Shown piece by piece: positions 10,493 through 21,575 of a stretch of DNA of 64,000 bases. Position 1 is the stretch's first letter; the number at the start of each line of letters is the position of its first letter. The notes under the pieces were generated by a model. That model saw only the letters and a program-made list of their open reading frames with translations, was not told the DNA's origin and did not search any database. The position numbers were made by a program, and so were the translations under genes. Source of the DNA: Hymenopellis radicata (taxonomy: Eukaryota > Basidiomycota > Agaricomycetes > Agaricales > Physalacriaceae); contig JADNRX010000106.1 of NCBI GenBank assembly GCA_015501595.1, positions 88,744-152,743 on the forward strand. The letters are read 5' to 3'.

Positions 10493-11617
10493 ATGGCTGA
10501 CCTCAAACGGTCATTCGACGTTCTGGACCAGCACAACTGGGGATCGTTCTCACCGGCGTTCAAAGCCCTCATGGGCATCAAAGGCTACTGGGGCTTCTTC
10601 GATGGCACTGAAACAGCACCCACGTTCATCGACCCCAGCAACCTTACAGCCGCCGAAAGGAAGGAGAAGAAGGATTATGCCAAGGACCTCGCCGCCGCCG
10701 CCGGTTGGATTTGGCTATACCTCTCCGCCGCGCAGCAGACTCACGTCGAGGAGTTGCAGGACGACCCCGCCGCTATGTGGACAACGCTGAAAGGCATCCA
10801 TCAGCAGAAGCGGCCTGGAAACCGGTTCAATGCCTACGAGGAACTTTTCAATATTCGCAAGGAAGAGGACGAGACGCTCACAACCCTCGTCGGACGCGTC
10901 GCGAGCTGTATGAAGGTCATCCACGACCTCCGCACCACTTCCTTCACTCTCGTCGACCTCGACAATGAGCTCCAATCCATGGCACTCCTCCGCGCTCTTC
11001 CTGAAGAGTACGACTACTTTGCCTCAACCCTCCTTCTCCTCGATTCCCTTGCCCTCGACAAGCTCGTCGCCGCTTTCCACACCGAGGAGACTCAGCGCAA
11101 ATCTCGCATTGAGAAGGCACTTCGTGCTGCTGCTGCCGCTGCTGCATATGCCACTGCTCACGCCGCCGCCACTCAAGCTGCCGCTCCCGCCGCCACCTCG
11201 TCTGTCCCGTTGCCTTCAGCTGCGCTTATCTGCGGTTGGTGTTCGCGTTCGGGGCATCTCGAGGAGAACTGCTTCAAGAAGGCAAAAGCGAAGCAGAGGG
11301 CCGTCGAGGACGTGCAGTCAGGAGGGAACAAGAAATGGCCAAAGAAATCGAATGGGAACGAGAAGTCGGACCGTGCCAATGCTACGGAGGAAACCGCTAG
11401 TGCGGCAAGTGTTGATCCTCACTCTCCGACATCCTCTAACTGGAATACCGATACAGGCGCGAGTTCTCACATGACACCTCATCGCCGGTGGTTCTTCATT
11501 TATTCACCGCACGTCGTTCCAATCCGTCTCGCAGACAACAAAATCATTTATTCAGAGGGGATTGGCACTGTTATATTCTCGCCACGGGATTTAGAGGGAG
11601 GAAAATGGTTCAAGTAG
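10493..11617 (+). CDS. gag: Copia gag with start of protease
   Basis: The ATG at 10493 opens MADLKRSFDVLDQHNWGSF, typical of Copia Gag. A UBN2-like gag core follows, then an Ala-rich linker, then the zinc knuckle CGWCSRSGHLEENC (CX2CX4HX4C, about residues 249-262). The protease active-site region NTDTGASSHM (D-T/S-G type) comes next. The frame ends at 11615-11617. A single-base loss near 11.58 kb puts the rest of the protease and pol in another frame. I see no classical slippery heptamer there, so decay or consensus error is likelier than programmed shifting. Confidence 0.85.
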   Translation: MADLKRSFDVLDQHNWGSFSPAFKALMGIKGYWGFFDGTETAPTFIDPSNLTAAERKEKKDYAKDLAAAAGWIWLYLSAAQQTHVEELQDDPAAMWTTLKGIHQQKRPGNRFNAYEELFNIRKEEDETLTTLVGRVASCMKVIHDLRTTSFTLVDLDNELQSMALLRALPEEYDYFASTLLLLDSLALDKLVAAFHTEETQRKSRIEKALRAAAAAAAYATAHAAATQAAAPAATSSVPLPSAALICGWCSRSGHLEENCFKKAKAKQRAVEDVQSGGNKKWPKKSNGNEKSDRANATEETASAASVDPHSPTSSNWNTDTGASSHMTPHRRWFFIYSPHVVPIRLADNKIIYSEGIGTVIFSPRDLEGGKWFK

Positions 11618-14409
11618 AGTTCCAAGATGTTCTTCATGTACCCGCACTACGCAACAATCTACTATCCCCATTCCGCCTCACACGTCAGAAAGGATACACC
11701 GTCGAGATTATTGGTTCATCCGTCAACTTCCTTCATAGTGGAACACTCCGTTTCCTAGCCACCGTCAATGACAACAACGTCGGTTACCTTCTCGGTACAA
11801 CTCTCAACTCTGCCAAGGCTTTCGCTAATACTAGTGCCGCGACTACTCGTGTCGCCGATCTCCAACTCATTCATGAGCGTTTTGGCCATCTTAACTACCG
11901 TATGCTTCAGCGAGCAGTCTCAAGGAACCTCATCACTGGTCTGCCTAAAGGCTTGGACATGACGTCTGCTGTCGATCCAATCTGCGAGCCATGTATTTTC
12001 GGGAAACAACATCGTCATAATATCCCACGTGGACCATCCACTCCTCATTCCCAAACCATCGCCCGCATTCACAGTGACTTAAAGGGACCACTCGTAACCT
12101 CCGTGGATGGTGGCGCACATTATTGGGTCACCTATATCTGCGACAAGCTTCGATACCTCACGGTGGACTTTCTGCAAACCAAAAGTCAGACGTTCAAGTC
12201 CTTTGGTCGCTTCAAGGCCTATGTCGAGAAATTCCATGGTCTCAAGATCAAGATCTTCCGCTGTGACACAGGTGGCGAGTTCATGGATGGAGGCTTCCGC
12301 AACTTTTGCAAGGACGAGGGCATCCAACGCGAACATACAGAAACTGATGAGCCGCATCAAAATGGAATCGCAGAGCGTGCTAATCGCACAATCGCTGAAG
12401 GTGCTACTGCTATGCTTGTTCAATCTCATCTACCCCCATCATTCTGGAAGGCAGCCGTCGAGGCATTTGTCTATGTTTGGAATCGCTCACCAACAGAACC
12501 ATTTCCTGACACCACTCCATATACAGGATGGAATCACAAACCTCCTAACATCTCGAATCTCCGCGTCTTTGGGTGTTTAGCCTACGTTCTTATTCGAAAG
12601 AAGAATCGCTGCAAACGCGTACTTTCCGATCATACTCAGAAGTGCATCTTCATCGGGTACCCGAACGAGTCAAAGACTTGGCGCTTCTATGACACAGTTG
12701 CTCGGAAATTCTTCAATTCCAGCAATGTCGTCTTCGAAGAACGTGTCTTTCCTGGGAATCACAAAACCCTCATTAGTCCATTCGGCGACCTCTTCCCCAC
12801 CTCTCCATCTCTAACCATGCGTATCGCAAAAGCACCCGATTTAGGGGGAGATCCTCTACTGCGTCGAGGGGGAGATTTACTCTCCGACGCGCTAGAGGAT
12901 CCTCCATCTCCAATATTCCCTGAAGTTCGAACTCCACCTGGCTCACCAATCAATCGTCCATTATCTTCTCTGTCTGATCTCTCTGATCTCACTGATTTAC
13001 CCCCAACACCACCTCGATTAGCGCTGAAAGAGATCCCTGTTCGTGCTGATGGCCTAGCTGATCTCGGTCCTAACTTTGGCCGTGGTATGCGTGAGCATCG
13101 ACAGCCTTGGAACTTTGGCGCAGGAAATCTTGTTGAAGCAGTTCTTAGTGCTCAGACAGATGTTAACGAGCTACCCCTTGAAGGCGATTATCTCTCTGTC
13201 TCTGAAATCCTCGAATTCGCCTACAATGGTGTCATTCACGCCGCCAACAAAGCCTCATCATACGATGGTGAACCCCGATCCTACCGTGAAGCATGCAGTC
13301 GACCACCTGAAGAGGCTGCTCAGTGGCACAAAGCCGCAGTCGACGAGATCAAGGCTCTCATCGAGAATGAAGTCTTTGAGCTTGTTGAACGGCCATCTGA
13401 TCGCAAGGCTATTGGCGGTCGCTGGGTCTTTAAACTCAAACGGAATCCAGATGGCTCTATTGAACGCTACAAAGGGCGTTACGTTGCTAAAGGATATGAT
13501 CAGCGCTTCGGTCGGGATTTCAATCAGACGTTCTCACCAACACCACGATGGGCGGCTCTCCGTGCAGTTCTCGCATTAGGTGCACTGGAAGACCTGGAAC
13601 TATGGAGTGCTGATGTATCATCAGCATTTCTGAATGGTGAACTTCAGGAGGAGGTATATATGGAGCAGCCGGAAGGATTCGAGCAGAAGGGGAAGAACTG
13701 GGTCTGGCGCCTATTCAAGAGTATCTACGGACTCAAGCAAGCAGGACGCGAGTGGCACAACAAACTACATGCCACACTTACCTCCAAGGAAATGGGCTTT
13801 AGACGTGTCCGCTGTGAGCACAGCATCTGGGTCTACTCATCCGGCGACGTTCGCATCATCATCCCCGTATTCGTCGACGATCTGACAATTGCCGCCAAGT
13901 CCACAGAGAGTGCACGCGGCATTGTACAAAAACTCGGTACCTACTTCAAACTACGTGATCTTGGCCCCACTTCCTTTCTTCTTGGCGTCGAGATTAAGCG
14001 CGACCGTGCTCGTCGATCACTCACTCTGTCTCAACGGCAGTATGCTCTCGATGTCCTTGCACGCGCAGGAATGGCAGACTGTAATTCAGTCACGACGCCA
14101 CTTGACCCAAGTGTCAAACTCTCCAAGGCGATGGGACCACGTTCCGCTGCAGATTATGAATTCATGCAGGACAAGCCCTACATTAACACTGTCGGAGCTG
14201 TTGCCTACCTCGCCATTGCCACTCGCCCTGACCTCGCGTACCCCGTCAGTGTGCTCTCTCGGTACCTCAAGAACCCCGGACCAGCCCATTGGGAAGCTCT
14301 CAAACGAGTCCTCCGCTACATTCAGGGGACCGTCGACTATAAGATCGAATATGCACCCGACCCCAATCAATCCGGTCAACTCTTCACCGCGTACTGCGAC
14401 GCTGACCAC
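11580..14409 (+). pseudogene. pol: Copia pol: protease end, integrase and reverse transcriptase (frameshifted both sides)
   Basis: Open frame from about 11488 to 14484, of which 11.58-14.41 kb matches Copia. In order: HVPALRNNLLS; the GAG-pre-integrase zinc region (HERFGH...CEPCIFGKQH); the integrase core with IHSDLKGP, FRCDTGGEF and HQNGIAERANRTI (D-D-E); a Ser/Pro linker; RT from RWVFKLKRNPDG through SIYGLKQAGREW to VFVDDLTIAA with the VDD catalytic motif; then the start of RNase H at YCDADHGG. No internal stop was found. The flanking frame changes mean the copy as written could not make a full polyprotein. Confidence 0.85.
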
Positions 14410-14849
14410 GGGGGAATCTGGACAATGGTCGTTCAACCACCGGATGGGTTGTCAAGATGGGGACCGGGGCTATCAGCTGGATGAGCCGGCTTCAATCTTT
14501 TGTCACTTTGTCAACAACAGAATCCGAGTTCGTCGCCGCCTGCTCTTCGGGTCAGGAGATCATGTGGCTACGCAACCTCTTCACCGAGTTTGGCTATAAA
14601 CTCACCTCGGCATCCCAACTCTACACCGATAATCAATCCGCCATGGCAGTCGCCAGGAACCCAGAGCATCACGGACGTATGAAGAACCTCGACCTCAAGT
14701 TCTATTGGTTGCGGGAACAAGTTGCCCGCCGAAAAATCCGCATTGACCACATCCGCACGGATGACATGCCAGCCGATGCTCTGACGAAGGCTCTCGGCCG
14801 GGAGAAGATGCAGCACATGGTCAAGCTGCTCGGGCTCATTCCATCCTAG
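14410..14849 (+). pseudogene. Copia RNase H domain in shifted frame
   Basis: Continues pol after a one-base loss in a GGGGG run near 14408-14412. It encodes ISWMSRLQSFVTLSTTESEF, LYTDNQSAM and HHGRMKNLDLKFYWLREQV, the conserved Copia RNase H blocks, and ends at TAG 14847-14849. The break sits between YCDADHGG and the rest of the domain. Confidence 0.85.
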
Positions 14850-14860
14850 ATGTATCCAGC

Positions 14861-14870
14861 TGAGGGGGAG
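14861..14870 (+). other. Polypurine tract
   Basis: A purine run, TGAGGGGGAG, abuts the 3' LTR and is the expected plus-strand primer site. Confidence 0.8.
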
Positions 14871-15086
14871 TGTTACTGTACAGCTAGTATACATCCGGTA
14901 TTTACATTAGGACCTACAATTACATCATCGTACTTTACATATAGCCGGAGGCGACGGTGACTTGACTTAACGTCTTACCGTCACCGTCGACCTCCAGGTA
15001 CGTAGATACCTTACGTTCCACTAATTCCAACGTCTTACCGTCACCGTCGACCTCCAGACTCGCTCTAAGCTCCCTGCTCCTCGACA
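14871..15086 (+). repeat. 3' LTR of the Copia element
   Basis: 216 bp from TGTTACTG to CTCGACA. It carries no MITE and serves as the empty-site reference for both nested elements in the 5' LTR. Confidence 0.92.
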
Positions 15087-15505
15087 TTCGCCACTCGTAA
15101 AAGCCTTCAAAGCAGGCACGACAGACCTTATGACATTGACACCAGCAACCGGTAGCGTCCTGACACAGACCCTTGTTGGTCTCGGCGTCGTGCTCTGGTG
15201 ATTCACTAGGCAAGCCCAGCGGGTCGCCGGCAGAACGCGGAAAATGTCATCAGCGTAGTGCTTTTCATGGCCTGGCGGGAAATGCTGTCACCGTTTATAG
15301 CGGCAACAACCAAATTGCGTTGCATAAGGCTACCTGCGCTATTCCAGACATTAACGCTGACTGGTCCAGCGACCAATCCGAGAACAACGGACGTGTTCAA
15401 CTCTTCTTGTGCTTGATTACTTTCTCGGCATCTACCATTGACGTGGTTGCTGATACGTCGGGGATCTGTAACTTCGACTATCAAGCGGTGAAACTCTCTG
15501 CTTGA
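15087..15505 (+). pseudogene. GH71 relic, left arm, piece downstream of the Copia element
   Basis: Resumes the GH71 C-terminus with the second TTCGC copy, then AKAFKAGTTD-like sequence and TPATGSV, followed by a 25-30 bp deletion relative to the right arm. After similarity to the right arm ends near 15238, GH71-like sequence appears to continue (NAENVISVVLFMA, then in another frame GNAVTVYSGNNQIALHKATC). This suggests the glucanase was native to this locus. Frames are broken. Confidence 0.55.
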
Positions 15506-15603
15506 GACTCGTGCTTGCCAAAATATAAGAATGTACTCCTGGTTGTGTTGCGATGTAAGAGACAAATGTACATATCAGAAGCTACTCGTGCAAACGACCT
15601 TAT

Positions 15604-16811
15604 TTAAGCACCAGTCCAGACAGCTAAAATGTGTGTCAGCACTCGAAAACAACACCCATCACCCAAGCCGAAACTTACCGGGTCCTGGAACGGTGTAGTT
15701 GGACGTGGTCTGCGCGTCGTTACTGTAGATGTTGATGTTGACGCCGGGGTCAGACATGGAATAGGCGCCTAACACAAGTTCGAGTGGAGCTGGTGACGCC
15801 GACGTATCACGTACCTGGGAAAGAGACGAGGTACGAGCCGCTTGGCGTTTGGCTTCCACTCCCAGTGATAGAGAGTTGGGCACCTAATGTACAGTCAGTT
15901 CCAAGGCCCATAGTCTTTACGGAGTATCGTACATTCGGGGTAGAACTGAGGCGTGTTGGCCTGGTGAAGAGCGAGGAGCTCGTGCTATGCTTTGATGAGC
16001 AATAATAGACAACAGTGCACTGACGATATTACCCTGATCATGTACTGCCCGGGAGCGAGGCTTGCGGGGATGACTGCGTCGTACTTCAAGGACTTCATGA
16101 CGTCTCCCAATCCCCAAGTACCGTTGTAAAGGGTCCCAGAGATCAAGCCAGTCTGGGCGATTTTGAACCACTTGAGGCTGGCGGTGTTGACTGAGGTGCA
16201 TGCGCCACCACATGAAGCCATGTACACCATAACTGGTCCTTGTTCGTGGGTCCATTGACTGGAAATTTGATAGTGATTACTAACAAGTACTTTGACCGCA
16301 TGAAAATGTTTACCTCCAGAACGCTGTTATCTTGGAGCCCGCGGCTACGGTGGCTGTCAACTGGCTAGATGATGCCTGTCCATTGTCGTTGCAGTGGATG
16401 GTCTATGATCATGAATGCTTCATGACAAACTCGTCTCTGGAACCACAAAAAGCTAACTCACCGAAGCGGTGGGGCTCAGGATTCTACCCAGATTGAGCAT
16501 CGAAAATGCGGCAAACGTCGAAACTTACGGGTCATAGGTACCTGTAGGGAGAACATAAGAAACCTAAACGCTTCGATAAAAGCAGGACATACTATAAGGT
16601 CGTTCAATGGAACTCTGGCCAGTGGCAGGGTTGTACGGTGACCATCCTGCGTATGTCGTTCCTTCATTTCAGGTTAGTCCAATGACCTCAAGGCTCAGAT
16701 CGCTACAGTCACGGAGGACATACCCGCAATGTTGTACGAGGTAACACCACCATGGGCGGCGACCTCGGAAACGAACAAGGCAGACGCGAGAGATACCAAC
16801 GAAAGGAACAT
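15604..16811 (-). CDS. AA9 lytic polysaccharide monooxygenase (formerly GH61)
   Basis: Secreted copper enzyme that cleaves cellulose or related glucans oxidatively. The ATG at 16811 gives a signal peptide MFLSLVSLASALFVSEVAA ending just before HGGVTSYNIAG, so the mature protein starts with the copper-ligating His1. Later exons encode AGWSPYNPATGQSSIERPY, IHCNDNGQASSSQLTATVAA, QWTHEQGPVMVYMA (second copper His), ASLAPGQYMIR, HELLALHQANTPQFYPEC (axial Tyr) and YTVPGPAVWTGA before the stop at 15604. About nine short exons with in-phase junctions. No carbohydrate-binding module follows. The gene is complete. Confidence 0.93.
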
Positions 16812-17883
16812 AACTGCGAGGGGAATTTACGCTGCATGTCAGTGACCGCCTCGAGAGCCTTTTATGACCGGAAGGGAGTCTCGTCGGATGATCACAAGAG
16901 CGCAAAGCACCTTCTCGTCTGATTAACGCTGTGGTGAGGGATCTTTTTCGGTAAAGAGACTATACGTCTCCGGCGATATTGACAACCATTGGGGCTTGAG
17001 ACGGATGTTAGATGTCAACCGTCACTGGGAAAGTGACACATCTTCGGGGTAACGCGTCGCGAGGCTAGGAATTCTGCAAGACGCTCTATGAGAGGACGCC
17101 GCACGCCGGTTTGGAGTTCAGAAAGAGGCCCAGGTATCCCTGGGTGAGTATCAAGAGCGATGCGGCCCAGAGAACAACGAAGGTGAGGGTAGAAGAACAA
17201 CGCTATAGCGCGCCGGATTTTCCCCGATTCAGGTCCGAAGATCCGAATGGCTAAATTGCCCACGTAGCTTCACCGTCACGTCCATAGCTGCAGGGTTTAC
17301 AGACTACTGCTACCCACTGACTCAACTGGTACGGAGCAAAGCAGGTTTTCAGGTTCTAATTTCAAAAATGATGATCAAAAAGGTCTTAGGTCACGAACGT
17401 CGAACTTCAAAGTTAAAAAGCAAATTCCAGAGCAAGCTGGAGGCTGAAAAATTGGTAATGGCGATGTACGTAGGCCACCCCACGGAATCCCCTAGTAAAA
17501 GGCGAGGGGATTGTCTGCTTGAGTGTGGCCTATCGCCTAATGAATCAGTGGAGTTTAGAAGAACGTATCAAGGGATTCTGTATTTTGGTCAACTTGCAGA
17601 GTACGCTCCACGTGGCCTCGTTTCCATCTTAGGCCTTTCCTCGCTCGTCGATGAATCAAGCATGGAGGACGCCATTGGTTTGACTTCGCGTGTCGCAAAT
17701 ATGTTTCATGTGCAAGGAAGTGCTTATACACTAAAACAACTTCATCCTGTTCCTCATACACGAGTTGGCTCTGTAACAACTGACACAAATGCTGAAATTT
17801 CTTAATCCTTGAACCACGGCCAGAAAACTGGAACACGTCTAGACGCAAAGTAATCAGAAGCCGCCAATCAGCCAGGAAGTCTC
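16812..17883. other. Intergenic between AA9 and DUF1295 genes
   Basis: Presumably contains the AA9 promoter. A 145-codon open stretch on plus (17368-17805) and one on minus (17555-17887) have no recognisable domain or leader. No gene is supported. Confidence 0.4.
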
Positions 17884-18964
17884 TCACCGTTTGTATTCCT
17901 GCCAGTGAGAATCATTACCCCATCGCTTCTCGGCTGCCTTCTCAAGTGGAGGAACGCCGGATACCTGTGAGAAGATCAGAATCACGCTCTATATTTCACA
18001 CGAGGAACGAAAGCTACGTACACTTCGAAGTAGGAAATAAGTCAACGCCGGACTCATCGCTGCGAAAGCAATCGCGCCGCGTGGGAAGTATGCGGTCTGT
18101 AGGGCAGACGTCGATAGCGCCCACATGCCTGTCCATATCCCAACTTCGCCAATATAGCTGTGCGCAGATATAGCTTCAATCACTTGAGAACATTTGGTTC
18201 ACAGAGCCTTACTTTGGGTGACGACTCAAACTCCACAGCCCGCTTGAAATGAACTTCTCGTCGTGTTGTTTAGCGTTCTTAGCTTTACGCCATGCGGACT
18301 TTTGCGAGTCGGCAATGACCTCAAAGGCGAATGAGCCTGCAATAAGACCCAAGGCGGCATAGTCTCGCGGACCAAGTGCAGGATGGAGTGTGGGCGGGAG
18401 CGTGTTGCAAAGGTAGACGGGTAGGCCAACAACGAATACCCATGTAGCTGCGAAGAGTCAGCGTACGTACGGTTGTCAAAAGGTACTGCCTACCTTGTGC
18501 CATCCAGAAGAAACTGAACGTCGCGGGTTTATGCTTGACCTCATCGAAGCGCGAATCACCCCCAGCCTTCAAGGCACGCTGAGAGACCGTTAGATACACC
18601 TATGAATTGGGATGCGGGGCATACTGTAGCCAAGAAGTATCCGAGTCGTGCAGACCAGATCCCGAGAGCAGCAGTTAACAGGATTTGACGTGGCGCGAAG
18701 GACGAGATCGTGGGCAATGCGATATTAAGTCCATCCCAGTATTTCGTCTTGAGAGCGGGATAGTACAACGAGAGGAAAGTGGTTGACAGAAACCCAATAG
18801 AGCCACAGAGATCATAGTACATTTCCTGCTTTTGAGGGACGAAGATGAGAGCGGCCACTAGAATTGGCTGGTCAAGACATGTTGTAGTCATATAGATAGA
18901 ACTTACGCGTCTGGAATGCATACGCGCTTGCGATGGTGGGGAGGAGACGCGAAAAGACAGCCAT
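17884..18964 (-). CDS. DUF1295 membrane protein (steroid 5-alpha-reductase-like)
   Basis: Multi-pass membrane protein of the DUF1295 / 3-oxo-5-alpha-steroid dehydrogenase-like superfamily. The ATG at 18964 starts MAVFSRLLPTIASAYAFQ. Conserved blocks in order are MYYDLCGSIGFLSTTFLSLY, FAPRQILLTAALGIWSARLG, AGGDSRFDEVKHKPATFSFF, SGLWSLSRHPNYIGE (rebuilt across an intron) and EKRWGNDSHWQEYKR before the TGA at 17884-17886. SRHPNYxGE is the C-terminal signature that in relatives binds NADPH or S-adenosylmethionine. The substrate cannot be told from sequence. No break was seen. Confidence 0.85.
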
Positions 18965-19229
18965 GGTGGTACGTGGAAGAGCAGCCGAACGTTTTTGACC
19001 GCATCAGCACATGACGACATGTCTTGCCGAGGTCATGATTGACGAGATGGAGGGACGGGATCGATAATGAAGAACTTGAAAATAAATACGCGCAATTTCT
19101 CGAATAAACATAGTGTCTGTATGTTAAATTAGAACCCAAGAGCAGCCAACGTCTTAGTAAACCCTTCTGCTACCAAAAATTGCTGGGCATCAAGCATCCT
19201 ATGGATATAATTAGTTGCAGTTTCTTGAA

Positions 19230-19807
19230 CTACAGGAATTCGTACATGATGTGGACAAGGGCCAAACCACCGGGCAGTGTGGTGTTGTAGGCGATAGCGG
19301 CGGCCGCGGTTTGGGTATCAAGTTCAGCAACGAGATCCGGGAAGCTGGGAACTGTCGCGGTGGTGAGACCAGACAATCCAGCTGCGATAAGCCTAACGAT
19401 GTTCAGCCAGATGAAGGCCGAGGAAGACAGTACCCACGAGTAACATTCGGAGAAGAATACACCGATCTCATCGTTGGTAGGATCCACGGTCTCAGAGCCT
19501 GAGGAAACTGGCGTGTTGGAGAGATCCTCCGCCGCGGTACGCCAAACGGTGACGAGGTCATCAAACTCTGCCCCGACGGTTTGGTCGTTGGCCTTGTGGC
19601 TGGCCTGCAAGGTGACTGTGTAGGAATATGTCAGACAGAGTATAGCAGGACTATGAAACTGAACATGCCGATATTGGGAATGTTGATGTGCATGCTCTGG
19701 TCCAAGGAGCTGACTATCTGCATAATCTGCGGATTAGTGTTGTTCTGGGCGAAGCAGACTGCAGAGAGTGTGAAGGCCGCGAGGAGACAGCGTGTGTTGA
19801 AAAACAT
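19230..19807 (-). CDS. Small secreted protein, function unknown
   Basis: The ATG at 19807 starts a clear signal peptide (MFFNTRCLLAAFTLSAVCFAQ). About 165 residues follow in two exons. The second encodes ASHKANDQTVGAEFDDLVTV and later SSAFIWLNIVRLIAAGLSGL, an amphipathic helical segment, and ends at TAG 19230-19232. The size, leader and alpha-helical composition recall hydrophobic-surface-binding-type or effector-like secreted proteins, but I do not recognise a family. The intron donor may be GC (ATCG then GCATGT) or a GT a few bases later; the reading frame is compatible with the GT choice. Confidence 0.6.
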
Positions 19808-19852
19808 CTTGCGAAAGAAGCAGGATGAGGCATTTTGAAGGAAACAGTCCTC

Positions 19853-19860
19853 TTTATATA
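19853..19860 (-). promoter_or_regulatory. TATA box of the small secreted protein gene
   Basis: The minus strand reads TATATAAA about 45 bases upstream of the ATG at 19807. Confidence 0.55.
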
Positions 19861-20099
19861 CGCATAGAACGCCGATACATGAGAACCAAATGCCGTACCT
19901 TGTCAGAAATATTGAATACTCCGTAATTTCCAAGACTCCTTGGTGTTACACGGCCGTGCGCTGTTTTATATTTCAATGGACATAATCTCTCATCGAGCGA
20001 CAACCGGGGGCGCGCATCTCACCAAGTAGGTAACGGACACGGTGCCGAGAGGAGATGTGAGAGTGTGAGCCATTACTTGATGCATGATGGTGAGTATAC

Positions 20100-21575
20100 C
20101 GCGTCAGTCGCGTGGGATCCGACCAGGAACAATGAATAGACGCGACTGATTCGCATCGAGGACCGTTGGCTTGGCTCGACTTTCAGGGTGGAAAGGTACA
20201 GATGGTGAGTAAAGGCCGACGAGGGAGCCAGGGAGTGTGTGGACAGTAAGAAAGCATTCGGAAACAAGTCACTGGTGTGGCCTTCCAGTTGAACAAGACT
20301 GACCTGAGCCAGAATGATGCAGCACCATCAGTAAAAACTGCGGGAAAGAATCGTGGGCGGGTGGCGTCCGTCAAGCGCTGAATGAACTCCCGGCGAATGT
20401 TGATGCATGATGGTGTCGTTGTCAGAGACACACTGGAGCAACATATATTCCGGGGTCTCCAGGTGGACGTGGCACATCCGGCACTGCTGCAACGCAATTG
20501 TCGCTTCGGAATGGACGCCATGTAAGTTGTGTGCGCCGAGCAAGACCCTTGTCATTGCGAACCGATGGTCCGGGATTGTCACCTGGGCCAGGGAGAGATA
20601 ATGGCTGAGGCAGAATGAGATCTGATTTGAAGGCCCGTCGTCTTGTGGCTCAAGGACACCATGCAGGAGATAAGTATAACGATGTAGAGGCGTGGATTTT
20701 TGCACCATGTCACTGTGCAGCGTGTTGCGAGCGCTTGATTGATCTGACGATGTAGTCGCCTGCATCCCTACACAGTGTGTCGGGGAGAGGGAGTGCACGC
20801 ACCGGCGCCAAAGTAGACGAATAGGATGACACCATCACGTCAAGATCGCCCATCCAGGAACTGTGGTGCGCATTGTAGAGGTCTTCGGAAACTTGGAGTG
20901 CGAGGTGTGCGAAATGAGTCGGTGGGAGGTCCAGAAGATACTGTAAATAAGAGAGACACAAAAGTAGACATCTGGTGCGCAACGGAAAGACGCCAAGCTA
21001 GGCGAAAAGAACTGTTTCTGAAGAACGAGCGCCGAGGCCGAGAATGCGGCGCCTCCAACTGTTTGAGGGCGGCAAGATCGACATCAGGGCAAACGTCGGC
21101 GCCATGAATGAGATGGCAATCGACCAGAGCAGTGTAGAGTTGTACAGACGTGCGAATCGGTATGTTGCCGCGACCGACATGGTATTCAAGGCCAAAGAGG
21201 CCGCCGTGAGCAGAGGACTGAGCGACATTGGCTTTCTTCTTATAATGATTCGCAAAGATGTTGTGAAGCGTGGAATTCAGGATTACGCCACCGTATTTCT
21301 CCTCTCGCTTAAAGGGGATCTCGTCAGCCTGGAACGTGAAACGAGGCATAGATTTGGACAAAGGCCCAAAGACCATGACCCCGGATTTGTCGGCGTTCGA
21401 CTGGAGGAAATTTGCATGAAACCAGCCCGCGAGAACGTCGAGATGGGCTTGCAAACCAGCGCGGGATTCAGAGATAATAACCAAGTCATCAGCAAGAGAG
21501 TACAAGAAGTCCAGTGATGGTAAGTACTCAAGTCTGTCGGAGTCTGAACCAGAAATGGAAAAGGTTAGGGTTAGG
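20100..21575 (-). mobile_element. 5'-truncated LINE (non-LTR retrotransposon), RT end only
   Basis: The minus strand encodes FLYSLADDLVIISESRAGLQ and SNADKSGVMVFGPLS, the reverse-transcriptase C block with LADD in place of the usual Y/FADD, then a thumb-like region. Further downstream, in other frames, comes CRMCHVHLETPEYMLLQC, the terminal Cys/His motif of fungal LINEs. The N-terminal endonuclease and most of RT are missing. Frames are broken at about 20.84 kb and below. The left limit is approximate. The copy is dead. Confidence 0.75.

Larger units (their letters stand above)
9478..15086 (+). mobile_element. Ty1/Copia LTR retrotransposon, 5.6 kb with nested insertions
   Basis: Bounded by LTRs that begin TGTTACTG and end CTCGACA, with a 5-bp target duplication TTCGC at 9473-9477 and 15087-15091. 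After the MITE sequences in the 5' LTR are removed, the two LTRs look identical over 216 bp, so the insertion is recent. The order gag, protease, integrase, reverse transcriptase, RNase H defines Copia. Two frame breaks (about 11.58 and 14.41 kb) separate the reading frames. The matching site in the right arm (near 38.13 kb) is empty. Confidence 0.95.

Noticed and set aside
11570..11617. Programmed -1 frameshifting between gag and pol
   Set aside because: No X-XXY-YYZ heptamer in frame and no obvious downstream pseudoknot; a plain one-base loss explains it.
17368..17805. 145-codon plus-strand open frame next to the DUF1295 gene
   Set aside because: No family features and an ordinary base composition for chance open frames; opposite-strand frames of similar length overlap it.
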